From Caenispirillum salinarum AK4 (GTDB taxonomy: Bacteria; Pseudomonadota; Alphaproteobacteria; Rhodospirillales; Rhodospirillaceae), in the NCBI RefSeq assembly GCF_000315795.1, contig NZ_ANHY01000017.1:174821-238820 (forward strand): a stretch of DNA of 64,000 bases, in the 5' to 3' direction. The notes under the pieces are model-generated. The model saw nothing but the letters and a program-made list of their open reading frames with translations, was not told the origin of the DNA and did no database searches. Numbering within the stretch: position 1 is the stretch's first letter; each line of letters opens with the position of its first letter. Shown piece by piece: positions 7,545 to 15,815 of the stretch. Position numbers and translations under genes: made by a program.

Positions 7545-9533
7545 GTGACTGATCCCAGCACGGGTGCGGCCGAAGATCCGGCCGTCACCCTGGAGCGCCT
7601 GACAGGTCGTTTCGACGACTGTCTGGCGCGGCTCGCCGACACGCCGGCCTTCGCCAAGCATACGGCGAAGGGCGGCGTCATCGACTACGGCCGCCGCATC
7701 ATGGGCCTGCCCGGCGGGCCGGCGGTGCTGTACGACCGTGTGGCGACGATGGAGGAGGCCGGCATCTTCGCCGGCACCGACTGGGACCACCCGGAAATCC
7801 TCCAGGCGCCGCTGGCGCCCAACACCCTGCGCACCGCCGACCAGTCCACCGCCACGCTGGAATGCCTGAGCGAGTTGCGACTGCTCGCGGTGGGGCAGGG
7901 GGACTACTTTCATCCCGCAATTTCCTCGGAACAGGCACGGCACTTCGTCAGCCAAGTGCTGGCGCTGAACCTGACGTTCCTGTTCTCAGCCCCCAGCGAG
8001 GCCGACCGGGTGGCGCTGGGACGGCTGGCGAAGCCCGTGCGCAACCTCTATGCCTTCATCGCCGAGCGCACCGGCTACGACAACATCATCGGCAGCCTGA
8101 TCGCCGAGATCGAGCGCATCCTGGCCCAGCGCCCCATCATGGTGGACGACGTGAAGGCCATGGTGACGCAGATCGCCATCTGCATGGCCGACGCCAGCAT
8201 CGACACCGCCGCCGCCGGGCGCGGGGCGGACCGGCTGGTCAGCGCCCTGTTCGGCCCCACCGCCGGCTGTCGCGAGGACCCGGGCATCCAGGTCTATGCC
8301 GAGCGGCTGGAGACCATGGACGTCCACATGCTGACGCAGGAGGCCAACGGCTTTGCCCGCGCTATGCACGACACCGGGCTTGTGTCGCCCTACCACCCGG
8401 TGTTCCTGCGCTATGTGGCCTACCAGCGTCCCGACCTCGTCTCGGCCGCGCTGGGCCTCAGCAGCACCGGGCGCGACGGCTTCCTGTGCTATCAGCAGCT
8501 CATTCTGCGGCTCATCGAGGACGCCGTGCATGTGGAGACGGCGCAGTCCGTTTACGGCCTGGCGCTGATGCTGGAGCGCGGGATTCTTTACGTCCCGGCC
8601 ATCGGGCCGGCCTTGTGGCGGCAGATCTTCCTGCCGCTCCATCCGGCGGTGGAGCAGTCCATCGCCGCCACTTTCGGCGCGGCAAGGCCGGCGCGGGTGT
8701 TCCTGCTGGCAGGGGTTCTGACCGTGCTGGGCCAGCCCATGGGCGTCGGGCAGGGCAACAATCCCACCTGCCAGTCGGCCCGTGCCATCTCCATGTGGGC
8801 CTACACCGACCCCGACTACCTGTTGCAGCTGATCGCCTGGGCGGCGCGCGACAACACGCTGACCATGCACTTCGAGGGACAGCCCATCACCTCGTCGGAG
8901 CTTCAGCAGGGCCTCATGGCCGGGCCGCTTCTGGACGTGGATGCCGTGTCCATCGCGCTGGTGCCGCACCTGGACCGCGTCTACATCGAGATGGGCCGCC
9001 ACACCGCCGGCCGCCCCGGCGACCCGCACCGCTGGATCAATGCCGAGTTTCACGGCTGGTGGGTCGGCCGCGGCTGCCGCCTCGCCATCGACGTGCCGAC
9101 GGGTATGCTGGAGGACTTCGACGGCTTCGTGCGGCAGTTCTATGCCACCTATCACCCCTATCACAACGGCAACCAGCCGGTGATCCACCCGCAGCCGGCG
9201 GGCATCGCCGTCACCGACAGCGCGGCGCGGTTCATCGGCTGGCACGCCATCGCCATCTACCGCGTCGGGCTGGACCCGAGCGGCGGGATGCGCGTGTACT
9301 TCTACAACCCCAACAACGACGGCGGACAGGACTGGGGCGACGGCGTCGTGGTCTCCACCGACGGTAACGGCGAGCGCTTCGGCGAAAGCTCGCTGCCCAT
9401 CGCCCAGTTCGCCTCGCGTCTCTACCTGTTCCACTTCGATGAGCGTGAACGCGGCTGGCCGGAGACGGTCACGGCGGAAGAGGTGCAGACGGTCGAGGAC
9501 TTCGCCCGCCGAAGCTGGGCCGCCGCACGCTGA
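7545..9533 (+). CDS. Large protein with a C-terminal papain-like cysteine peptidase domain
   Basis: The protein is 662 aa with no signal peptide or clear membrane segment. I do not recognise the N-terminal 390 residues, which look mostly helical. From about residue 395 the motifs of the papain fold appear in order: Gln403 and Cys409 in GQGNNPTCQSARA (the six-residue Q-to-C spacing of papain), His567 in IGWHAIAIY, and Asn588 in YFYNPNNDGGQDWGDG. These would form the oxyanion-hole Gln and the Cys-His-Asn triad. The GTG start is preceded by GAGAGGGAG. It follows an ATP-grasp ligase, and ligase/amidase pairings are known in peptide and polyamine conjugation. A transglutaminase-like or acyltransferase activity on the same fold is possible. 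Confidence 0.6.
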   Translation: MTDPSTGAAEDPAVTLERLTGRFDDCLARLADTPAFAKHTAKGGVIDYGRRIMGLPGGPAVLYDRVATMEEAGIFAGTDWDHPEILQAPLAPNTLRTADQSTATLECLSELRLLAVGQGDYFHPAISSEQARHFVSQVLALNLTFLFSAPSEADRVALGRLAKPVRNLYAFIAERTGYDNIIGSLIAEIERILAQRPIMVDDVKAMVTQIAICMADASIDTAAAGRGADRLVSALFGPTAGCREDPGIQVYAERLETMDVHMLTQEANGFARAMHDTGLVSPYHPVFLRYVAYQRPDLVSAALGLSSTGRDGFLCYQQLILRLIEDAVHVETAQSVYGLALMLERGILYVPAIGPALWRQIFLPLHPAVEQSIAATFGAARPARVFLLAGVLTVLGQPMGVGQGNNPTCQSARAISMWAYTDPDYLLQLIAWAARDNTLTMHFEGQPITSSELQQGLMAGPLLDVDAVSIALVPHLDRVYIEMGRHTAGRPGDPHRWINAEFHGWWVGRGCRLAIDVPTGMLEDFDGFVRQFYATYHPYHNGNQPVIHPQPAGIAVTDSAARFIGWHAIAIYRVGLDPSGGMRVYFYNPNNDGGQDWGDGVVVSTDGNGERFGESSLPIAQFASRLYLFHFDERERGWPETVTAEEVQTVEDFARRSWAAAR

Positions 9534-9723
9534 GCCCCGGCTCGGCGCAGAAAAAAGGGCTCCGCCCCTGGGGAAAGGGGGTGGAGCCCTGGTCGTGAAA
9601 GAACCGCTCCGGAAGCGCGCCGCGTCGGGGGTCGATGACGAGGGGCGCCTCAGGCAGGTACGTACCCCACACCGGCGTATCCTTCAGGATATGAACGTAT
9701 CCGGTCGGGTTCGGCGTTCCCAC
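9469..9723 (-). CDS. Doubtful small ORF, or structured 3' region of the ferritin-like gene
   Basis: An 84-codon frame begins at GTG 9723. Its first 45 residues (GYVHILKDTPVWG..., APLVIDPRRGALPERFF) look protein-like in composition and GC3, but there is no ribosome site and the frame runs on through the terminator at 9551-9589. That argues against a real gene. The same DNA can fold (ACCGG...CCGGT with an inner ATCC/GGAT stem, near 9670-9705). I list it as unresolved. Confidence 0.2.
   Translation of the reverse strand: MGTPNPTGYVHILKDTPVWGTYLPEAPLVIDPRRGALPERFFHDQGSTPFPQGRSPFFCAEPGLSVRRPSFGGRSPRPSAPLPP
9551..9589 (-). terminator. Rho-independent terminator for leftward transcripts
   Basis: The arms GGGCTCC-G-CCCC (9557-9568) and GGGG-T-GGAGCCC (to 9589) pair. 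On the minus strand the hairpin is followed by TTTTTT (9551-9556 as A on the plus strand). It would end the transcript of the ferritin-like gene about 185 bases past its stop codon. Confidence 0.8.
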
Positions 9724-9774
9724 AAAGGCGAGGGATTAAGCCGTGGGGAGTAGGTCCGTCGCTGTTCGACCGCG

Positions 9775-10713
9775 TCAGACGCGCGGATCGCGCTCGGATG
9801 CGGCTTCCAGAGACGCCATGCGGTCGCGCAGGGCGGCCAGGCGTGCGATGGTGCCCGCGACGGCCTCTTGCGCCAGGGCCAGCACCGCTTCGTCCTGCGC
9901 ACGGTCAACGACGCGCATGAGCATGTCGTATTCCTCGCTGCCGAGGCGGATTTCGTGACGCAGCATCTGGACCAGCGACACCGCGTCGCCCAGGTCGGCA
10001 TCGGTGGCCGGGGCCGACTGAGGGTCCCGTTTGGCCGCCATATCCTCCAGCAGCGCCGCCGTTTCCGGGTCGCCGCTCAGGCGCGCGACGGCCGCCGACA
10101 TGCGGTGGCGGGCGGCGGCCTCGGCGTCGCGGTCGGCCAGCCAGGTCGCCAGGTCTTCCACCGTGTCCACGTCCGGGGCCTGACTGGGCGAGGACCCGCC
10201 GTGCTCCGCCCGCCAGGCATGGCGGCGTTCCAGACGCAGAAGGGCGACGTGGTGCAGTTCCTCGTCGGCCATGCGCTCGGCATACTCGCGGACCGTCGGG
10301 TCGGAGGACTTGGCGGCGACATTGGCGTAGAAGGCGAACGCGCGCTCCTCGTTCCGCACGGCCAGTTGCAGCGCCTTGTAGCTGGTCAGGCTTTCGGCCC
10401 CGCCGGCGTCGGCCAGGGCGGCCTCGGCGATGCCTTCCGCCATGTCCCAGGTGAACGACAGGCGCTGTTCGGGCTCCACCTCGGCGCGCGTCGCCCAGGC
10501 CTGGATGCCTTCCTCGTGCTCGCTTTCCATGGCCTTCAGCCGGCGGAACAGGGCCGCCAGGTCGGGCACGTCGATGTCGTCCATGCGCTCGGCCAACTGG
10601 TCGTAGCGCCGCGCCGCCTCGCGCTCCATGGCGGTGGCGACGGCGAACAGGTCCTCCGGGCGTTCGATGGCGGGCACGGAATCGAAGGTAACCGGGGGCG
10701 TGTCCTGCGCCAT
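9775..10713 (-). CDS. Ferritin-like / rubrerythrin-type diiron protein
   Basis: The protein is 312 aa with several long amphipathic helices. Glu-rich helices carry diiron signatures: EREAARRYDQLAERM and ESEHEEG in the N-terminal bundle, then NEERAFAFYANVAA and ADEELHHVALLRLE in a second bundle. Rubrerythrin-like proteins use such Glu/His ligands to bind iron for peroxide reduction or oxidase reactions. No CxxC rubredoxin domain is present. The start at 10713 (MAQDTPP) follows GGAG; an upstream ATG (10734) has no ribosome site. The C-terminal third contains a further helical region of unknown role. Confidence 0.65.
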   Translation of the reverse strand: MAQDTPPVTFDSVPAIERPEDLFAVATAMEREAARRYDQLAERMDDIDVPDLAALFRRLKAMESEHEEGIQAWATRAEVEPEQRLSFTWDMAEGIAEAALADAGGAESLTSYKALQLAVRNEERAFAFYANVAAKSSDPTVREYAERMADEELHHVALLRLERRHAWRAEHGGSSPSQAPDVDTVEDLATWLADRDAEAAARHRMSAAVARLSGDPETAALLEDMAAKRDPQSAPATDADLGDAVSLVQMLRHEIRLGSEEYDMLMRVVDRAQDEAVLALAQEAVAGTIARLAALRDRMASLEAASERDPRV

Positions 10714-10807
10714 GACAAGGGTCTCCGTCAGCATTCGGGTATGTTGGACTCAAGATGGCGCGGAGTTTTGCCGCGCCCCTTGATCCCGGTCAACGGGGAA
10801 CGATCGC

Positions 10808-11959
10808 TTATTGTGCCGGCGTCAGCCTGAGAAGGGCCCCGTCGGCCTCGTCGGTCAGCACGTAGACGGCGCCGTCCGGCCCCTGCTTGACCGCGCGGAC
10901 CCGCTGGCCGACGGGCAGGCGCTCCTCGCCGGCGACGTCCTGGCCGTTCAATTCCAGGCGCGAGACGGCCTCCGAGACCAGTCCGCCCACCAGCAGGTCG
11001 CCCTGCCATTCGGGGAACAGGTCGCCGGTGTAGAAGTCCATTCCCGACGCCGCGATGACCGGATTCCAATAGTGGATGGCATCGGCGAACTCGGGATGGG
11101 TCGGCGGGTCGGGGATGGGCTGGCCGTTGTAGTGCTGGCCCCAGCTCACCACGGGCCAGCCGTAGTTGCGCCCGGCCTCGGGCACGTTGATCTCGTCGCC
11201 GCCCCGCGGGCCGTGTTCGTGCATCCACAGGCGCCCCGTCTCGGGGTGCACCGCCGCCCCCTGGCTGTTGCGGTGGCCGAAGGACCAGATTTCCGGCAGC
11301 GCGCCTTCGGTGTTCACGAAGGGATTGTCGTCCGGCACAGAGCCGTCCGGCCACAGCCGCACCACGGTGCCCAGGTGGTTGGTCAGCTCTTGGGCCGGCT
11401 GGAACTTGAAGCGCTCGCCCAGGGTGATGAACATGTAGCCGTCGGGCGTGAAGGCGATGCGCGACCCGAAGTGGTTGTTGCCCGTCACCTTGGGGATCTG
11501 GCGAAACACCAGGTCGACGTCCGTCAACCGCATGCCGTCAAGCTTCGCCCGCGCCGCGGCAGTGGAGGCGCGGCCCTGCTGGTTGGCCTCGGCATAGGTG
11601 AAGTAGATCCAGCCGTCCTGGTCATAGGTGGGACCGACGCGCACGTCCAGCAGGCCGCCCTGGCCGCGGTTGAACACCTCCGGCACGCCGTCCAGCGGTG
11701 CCGACATGGTGCGCTCCTGCGGGTAGACGATGCGCATCTGGCCAGGGCGCTCGGTCACGAGGATGCGGCCGTCGGGCAGGAAATCCATGCCCCACGGGTG
11801 GTCGAGGCCCGTCACCACGGGCTCCACGGCGACCGGGCCGCGCTGGGCGTCGATCTGCTGGGTCTGCGCCGCGGCGGGCACCTGCGCGACCAGCAACGGC
11901 GCAAGCGCGGCGGCGGTGGCGACAAGGGCGGCGGACAGGATCGGCATCCTTGGTGACAT
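10808..11959 (-). CDS. Secreted PQQ-dependent aldose sugar dehydrogenase
   Basis: The protein is 383 aa and starts with a typical signal peptide cleaved after about residue 31 (AAAQT). The rest is a soluble quinoprotein glucose dehydrogenase beta-propeller of the YliI/Asd kind: GLDHPWGMDFLPDG, RILVTERPGQMR, GQGGLLDV, GNNHFGSRIAF, WSFGHRNSQG and WMHEHGPRGGDEIN are family hallmarks, and the two H-rich motifs hold PQQ/calcium-site residues. It oxidises aldoses to lactones in the periplasm if PQQ is available. No PQQ biosynthesis genes are in the window. It is transcribed toward the ferritin-like gene, 94 bases away. Confidence 0.88.
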   Translation of the reverse strand: MSPRMPILSAALVATAAALAPLLVAQVPAAAQTQQIDAQRGPVAVEPVVTGLDHPWGMDFLPDGRILVTERPGQMRIVYPQERTMSAPLDGVPEVFNRGQGGLLDVRVGPTYDQDGWIYFTYAEANQQGRASTAAARAKLDGMRLTDVDLVFRQIPKVTGNNHFGSRIAFTPDGYMFITLGERFKFQPAQELTNHLGTVVRLWPDGSVPDDNPFVNTEGALPEIWSFGHRNSQGAAVHPETGRLWMHEHGPRGGDEINVPEAGRNYGWPVVSWGQHYNGQPIPDPPTHPEFADAIHYWNPVIAASGMDFYTGDLFPEWQGDLLVGGLVSEAVSRLELNGQDVAGEERLPVGQRVRAVKQGPDGAVYVLTDEADGALLRLTPAQ

Positions 11960-12169
11960 GCGCGCTCTCCCTTTCTGGGTGCGAACGATGGTGGTGGTGG
12001 CGATTGTCCCTCAACATGAACCCGTCGAGCCGCTGGCGCGTTGCGGCGCGGCCCTGTTTTCACCCATATGGGGTCGGCTCGGCCGGTTTCCGCCCCCGGC
12101 CGTTGAACCGGGAAGGGGAGTGGAGTAAAACCCGGTCACCTTGATCGTATCGCAGCGCCGGAGGTTTCC

Positions 12170-13855
12170 TTGGCCGCATATCAGTACATCTACGTGATGA
12201 AGGGGCTCACCAAGATCTATCCCGGTGGGCGCGAGATTCTCAAAGGGCTGACGCTCTCGTTCCTGCCGGGCGCCAAGATCGGCGTCCTGGGCCCCAACGG
12301 CGCCGGTAAGTCGACGGTGCTGAAGATCATGGCCGGCATCGACAAGGACTTCGGCGGCGAGGCCTGGTCGGCCGAGGGCGTCAAGGTCGGCTACCTGCCG
12401 CAGGAACCGGAGCTGGATGCCTCCAAGTCCGTGCTGGAGAACGTTCTCGACGGCGTGCGCGAGATCAAGGACCTGGTGGTGCGCTTCGAGGAAGTCTCCG
12501 CCAAGTTCGCCGACCCCGACATCTCCGACGACGAGATGAACGACCTGATGGTCGAGCAGGGCGAGCTGCAGGAAAAGATCGACGCCGCCGACGCCTGGGA
12601 GATCGACCGCCGCGTCGAGATCGCCATGGACGCGCTGCGCTGCCCGCCGGGCGACGCCGACGTCGCCAAGCTGTCGGGCGGCGAGAAGCGCCGCGTGGCG
12701 CTCTGCCGCCTGCTGCTGTCGCACCCCGACATGCTCATGCTTGACGAGCCGACCAACCACCTGGACGCCGAGTCCGTGGCGTGGCTGGAGCGCTTCCTGC
12801 GCGACTACACGGGAACCGTCGTGCTGGTCACCCACGATCGCTACTTCCTGGACAACGTCACCGGCTGGATTCTGGAGCTGGACCGCGGCAAGGGCATCCC
12901 CTACGAGGGCAACTACTCCAGCTGGCTGGAGCAGAAGCAGAAACGGCTCGAGCAGGAGCAGCGCGAGGAAGCGTCGCGCCAGCGCACCATCAATGCCGAA
13001 CTGGAGTGGATCCGCTCCAGCCCGAAGGCCCGCCAGGCCAAGAGCAAGGCCCGTATCACGGCCTTCGACAGCCTGGTGGCCGAAGCCGGCAACAAGCAAC
13101 TGGACCAGGCGCAGATCATCATTCCCGCCGGCGAGCGCCTGGGCAACCTGGTGATCGAGGCCGAGGACATCTCCAAGGCCTACGGCGACCGCCTGCTGAT
13201 CGAGGACCTGTCCTTCAAGCTGCCGCCGGGCGGCATCGTCGGCGTCATCGGCCCCAACGGCGCCGGCAAGACGACGCTGTTCAAGATGATCACCGGCCAG
13301 GACGAGCCCGACAGCGGGTCCTTGCGCGTCGGCGAGACGGTGAAGCTGGGCTACATCGACCAGAGCCGCGACAGCCTGGACGACAAGAAGACGGTGTGGG
13401 AGGAAATCTCCGACGGGCTGGACGAGCTGGAACTGGGCAAGCGCAAGATCGCCAGCCGCGCCTACGTGGGGCAGTTCAACTTCAAGGGCCCCGACCAGCA
13501 GAAGCGCGTCGGCCAGCTTTCGGGCGGTGAGCGCAACCGCGTCCACCTGGCCAAGATGCTGAAGTCCGGCTCGAACGTCATCCTGCTCGACGAACCGACC
13601 AACGACCTGGACCTGGAGACCCTGCGGGCGCTGGAAGTGGCGCTGCTGGACTTCCCGGGCTGCGCCGTGGTCATCTCGCACGATCGCTGGTTCCTGGACC
13701 GCATCGCCACCCACATCCTCGCCTTCGAGGGCGACAGCCAGGTCACCTGGTTCGAGGGCAACTACGAGGACTACGAAGCCGACCGCAAGCGTCGCCTGGG
13801 CGCGGAAGCGGAACAGCCGCACCGCATCAAGTACAAGCCGCTGGTGCGCAGCTGA
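12170..13855 (+). CDS. ettA: Energy-dependent translational throttle protein EttA (ABC-F ATPase)
   Basis: The protein is 561 aa with two ABC domains and no membrane segments. Walker A motifs GPNGAGKS (about 41-48) and GPNGAGKT (about 361-368) and signature motifs [12 protein letters not shown] and [12 protein letters not shown] are present, with the ABC-F linker rich in Lys/Arg/Glu between them. ABC-F proteins bind the ribosomal E site; EttA gates the first elongation cycle according to ATP/ADP level. The sequence matches EttA almost from residue 1 ([10 protein letters not shown]). The start is TTG, supported by GGAGG at 12160-12164. A terminator follows the stop. Confidence 0.95.
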   Translation: MAAYQYIYVMKGLTKIYPGGREILKGLTLSFLPGAKIGVLGPNGAGKSTVLKIMAGIDKDFGGEAWSAEGVKVGYLPQEPELDASKSVLENVLDGVREIKDLVVRFEEVSAKFADPDISDDEMNDLMVEQGELQEKIDAADAWEIDRRVEIAMDALRCPPGDADVAKLSGGEKRRVALCRLLLSHPDMLMLDEPTNHLDAESVAWLERFLRDYTGTVVLVTHDRYFLDNVTGWILELDRGKGIPYEGNYSSWLEQKQKRLEQEQREEASRQRTINAELEWIRSSPKARQAKSKARITAFDSLVAEAGNKQLDQAQIIIPAGERLGNLVIEAEDISKAYGDRLLIEDLSFKLPPGGIVGVIGPNGAGKTTLFKMITGQDEPDSGSLRVGETVKLGYIDQSRDSLDDKKTVWEEISDGLDELELGKRKIASRAYVGQFNFKGPDQQKRVGQLSGGERNRVHLAKMLKSGSNVILLDEPTNDLDLETLRALEVALLDFPGCAVVISHDRWFLDRIATHILAFEGDSQVTWFEGNYEDYEADRKRRLGAEAEQPHRIKYKPLVRS

Positions 13856-13883
13856 TCGGACCGGCAGCACGCCGAATGAAGAA

Positions 13884-13912
13884 GGGGCGGCCCGCGACGG
13901 GCCGCCCCTTTT
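13884..13912 (+). terminator. Rho-independent terminator after ettA
   Basis: GGGGCGGCCC and GGGCCGCCCC form a perfect 10-bp stem with a 5-base loop, followed by TTTT. Confidence 0.9.
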
Positions 13913-13954
13913 CGTTTGCCGGCTTCGCCCTGCAGGGCGCCGCGCCGTCCTGAC

Positions 13955-14353
13955 TCAGGCGGCGGCGACCGGGGCCGGGGCGGTCTGCTCGCCGGCCAGC
14001 GGGTCGTTTCCGAAACGGTTCGGGCCGTCGGTGCCCTTGCCGATCATCCAGATCACCAGGACGATCCAGCCGACGATCGGGATCAGGCTGATGAGCGCCC
14101 ACCAGCCGGAGCGGTCGGTGTCGTGCAGGCGACGCACCATGACGGCGATGCTCGGCAGAAGGATGGCGATGTTGAACACCGCGTTGAGCGGGCTCCACAT
14201 GTTGTTCTGGAAGATCACCGCGTCGAGGATCGACGTGCAGATGCTCACGACCACCGTGAACAGGGTCCAGTACCAGTATTCCGCGCGGCGGGCGCGGCCC
14301 GAAAAATCGACGTATTTCTTGAAACAGATGCTGATGGCATCGACGAAGTTCAT
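13955..14353 (-). CDS. DUF805 family inner-membrane protein
   Basis: The protein is 132 aa with four hydrophobic segments. It shows the DUF805 layout: an N-terminal FSGRARRAEYWYWTLF motif, a middle VMVRRLHDTDRSGWWAL motif, and a C-terminal hydrophobic stretch ending at GPNRFGNDP. The function is unknown in the family; members are small membrane proteins of the YhaH type. ATG 14353 is preceded by GAGAGGGG. The frame continues upstream to 14449 but the family match starts at MNFVDAI. It converges on ettA across the terminator. Confidence 0.85.
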   Translation of the reverse strand: MNFVDAISICFKKYVDFSGRARRAEYWYWTLFTVVVSICTSILDAVIFQNNMWSPLNAVFNIAILLPSIAVMVRRLHDTDRSGWWALISLIPIVGWIVLVIWMIGKGTDGPNRFGNDPLAGEQTAPAPVAAA

Positions 14354-14512
14354 ATCCCCTCTCCGCGATACGTTACGATGGAGGCGGAGACGGTATCCCA
14401 TTATGTTTTTACCGCATAGGGTAATTGCACATAACCTTCCAAGAATCACAAAAATGACGCCGGAGCCGCGCGGTGTTCGGCCCCGGCGCCGATGATCGCC
14501 GGGCGGCGCGCC

Positions 14513-15727
14513 TTACATGCCGGGCACCACTTCCACCTTCATCCAGCCGGCCCTGGCCTGGTCGAAGGTGCGGTAGGCCTCCAGAACGTCGGTCATGGGC
14601 GCAACCCGGGTCAGCACCCGCAGCGGGTCGATGCTGTTGGACCGCACCAGTTCCACCAGGTGGGGCAGGTACTTGCGGTGGTTGCAGTTGCCCATGTTGA
14701 TGGTCAGGTTCTTCTGCATTGCCTGACCGATGGGGAAGCTGTGGTCGGTGGGCGGATAGACGCCGATGATGCCCAGCGTCCCAGCCTTGGCGACCGCCTG
14801 AACGCTCCATTCCAGGGCCTGGTTGGGCGCGTCTCCGGGCGCGAAGACGTCGGCGCCGGCGCGACCGCCCTCGGCGATGGCGTCCCGCTCCGCCTTCTGG
14901 CGGTCCGCCTGCTGCTCCGCCTCCCCGGCGGCGGGGCCGGAGCGGGGCGGGTGGGCATCGACGCCGACGGCGTCGATCACCCGGTCGACGCCGATGCCGC
15001 CGGTCAGCTCGCGGATCATCTCGACGGGATGCTCACGGCCGAAGTTGATGACCTCGGCCCCCTGCACCCGTGCCATCTCAAGCCGGTCCTCGTTGTCGTC
15101 GACCACGAGAATCCGCTCCGCTCCCATCTGCCGGGCGGAGACGATGGCGAACTGGCCGACGGGACCGGCGCCGAACACCGCCACGGTGTCGCCGTCGACG
15201 ATTTCCGCCAGGTCGGCGCCGAAGTAGCCGGTCGGATAGATGTCCGACAGCAGGATGGCGCGGTCGTCGTCGATGTCGTCGGGCAGCTTCACAAGGTCGG
15301 TGTTGGCGAAGGGGATGCGGGCGTATTCGGCCTGCAGCCCGTCGAACGGCCCGGTCTGGCCGGGGCCGCCGTAGAAGGCCGTTCCCGCCAGATGGCCGTT
15401 GGGGTTGGCGGTGTCGCACTGGGCGTGGTAGCCGGCGCGGCAGTAGTTGCACGACCCGCAGGAGATGGTGGACGGGATCACCACCCGATCGCCCTTTTTC
15501 AGGTTGCGGACGTTGGGGCCGATCTCCTCGACCACGCCGACCCCCTCGTGCCCCAGCACGGTGCCCGGAACCATGCCGGGCAGGGAGCCGCGCACCATGT
15601 GCAGGTCGGTGCCGCAGATGGCGCTGGCGGTCAGGCGGACGATGGCGTCGGTGGGCTGCTTGATGGAGGGATCGGGAACGTCCTCCAGGCGCACGTCGCC
15701 GATATCGTGGAACACCACGGCTTTCAT
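14513..15727 (-). CDS. Zinc-dependent alcohol dehydrogenase, formaldehyde-dehydrogenase-like
   Basis: The protein is 404 aa, medium-chain dehydrogenase/reductase family. Catalytic-zinc motifs are ICGTDLH and GHEGVG; the structural-zinc lobe has four cysteines in CGSCNYCRAGYHAQC. The Rossmann motif is AVFGAGPVGQFA. A distinctive insert around residues 255-300 (DAHPPRSGPAAG to GDAPNQALEW) is typical of the glutathione-independent formaldehyde dehydrogenase-like branch, which oxidises aldehydes or alcohols with tightly bound NAD. The start follows GGAGG. The true substrate is unknown. Confidence 0.85.
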   Translation of the reverse strand: MKAVVFHDIGDVRLEDVPDPSIKQPTDAIVRLTASAICGTDLHMVRGSLPGMVPGTVLGHEGVGVVEEIGPNVRNLKKGDRVVIPSTISCGSCNYCRAGYHAQCDTANPNGHLAGTAFYGGPGQTGPFDGLQAEYARIPFANTDLVKLPDDIDDDRAILLSDIYPTGYFGADLAEIVDGDTVAVFGAGPVGQFAIVSARQMGAERILVVDDNEDRLEMARVQGAEVINFGREHPVEMIRELTGGIGVDRVIDAVGVDAHPPRSGPAAGEAEQQADRQKAERDAIAEGGRAGADVFAPGDAPNQALEWSVQAVAKAGTLGIIGVYPPTDHSFPIGQAMQKNLTINMGNCNHRKYLPHLVELVRSNSIDPLRVLTRVAPMTDVLEAYRTFDQARAGWMKVEVVPGM

Positions 15728-15815
15728 GGGGGCCTCCTTCGGGCTTCTGCCGTTTCGGATGCCCGCTGAAACGCCAAGGAGTCCGGGCCGTTGCTGATTG
15801 CAAGGCACGGCTGCG

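Noticed and set aside
13955..14449. Longer form of the DUF805 protein
   Set aside because: The extra 32 residues precede the family start and contain no conserved sequence. ATG 14353 has a good ribosome site.
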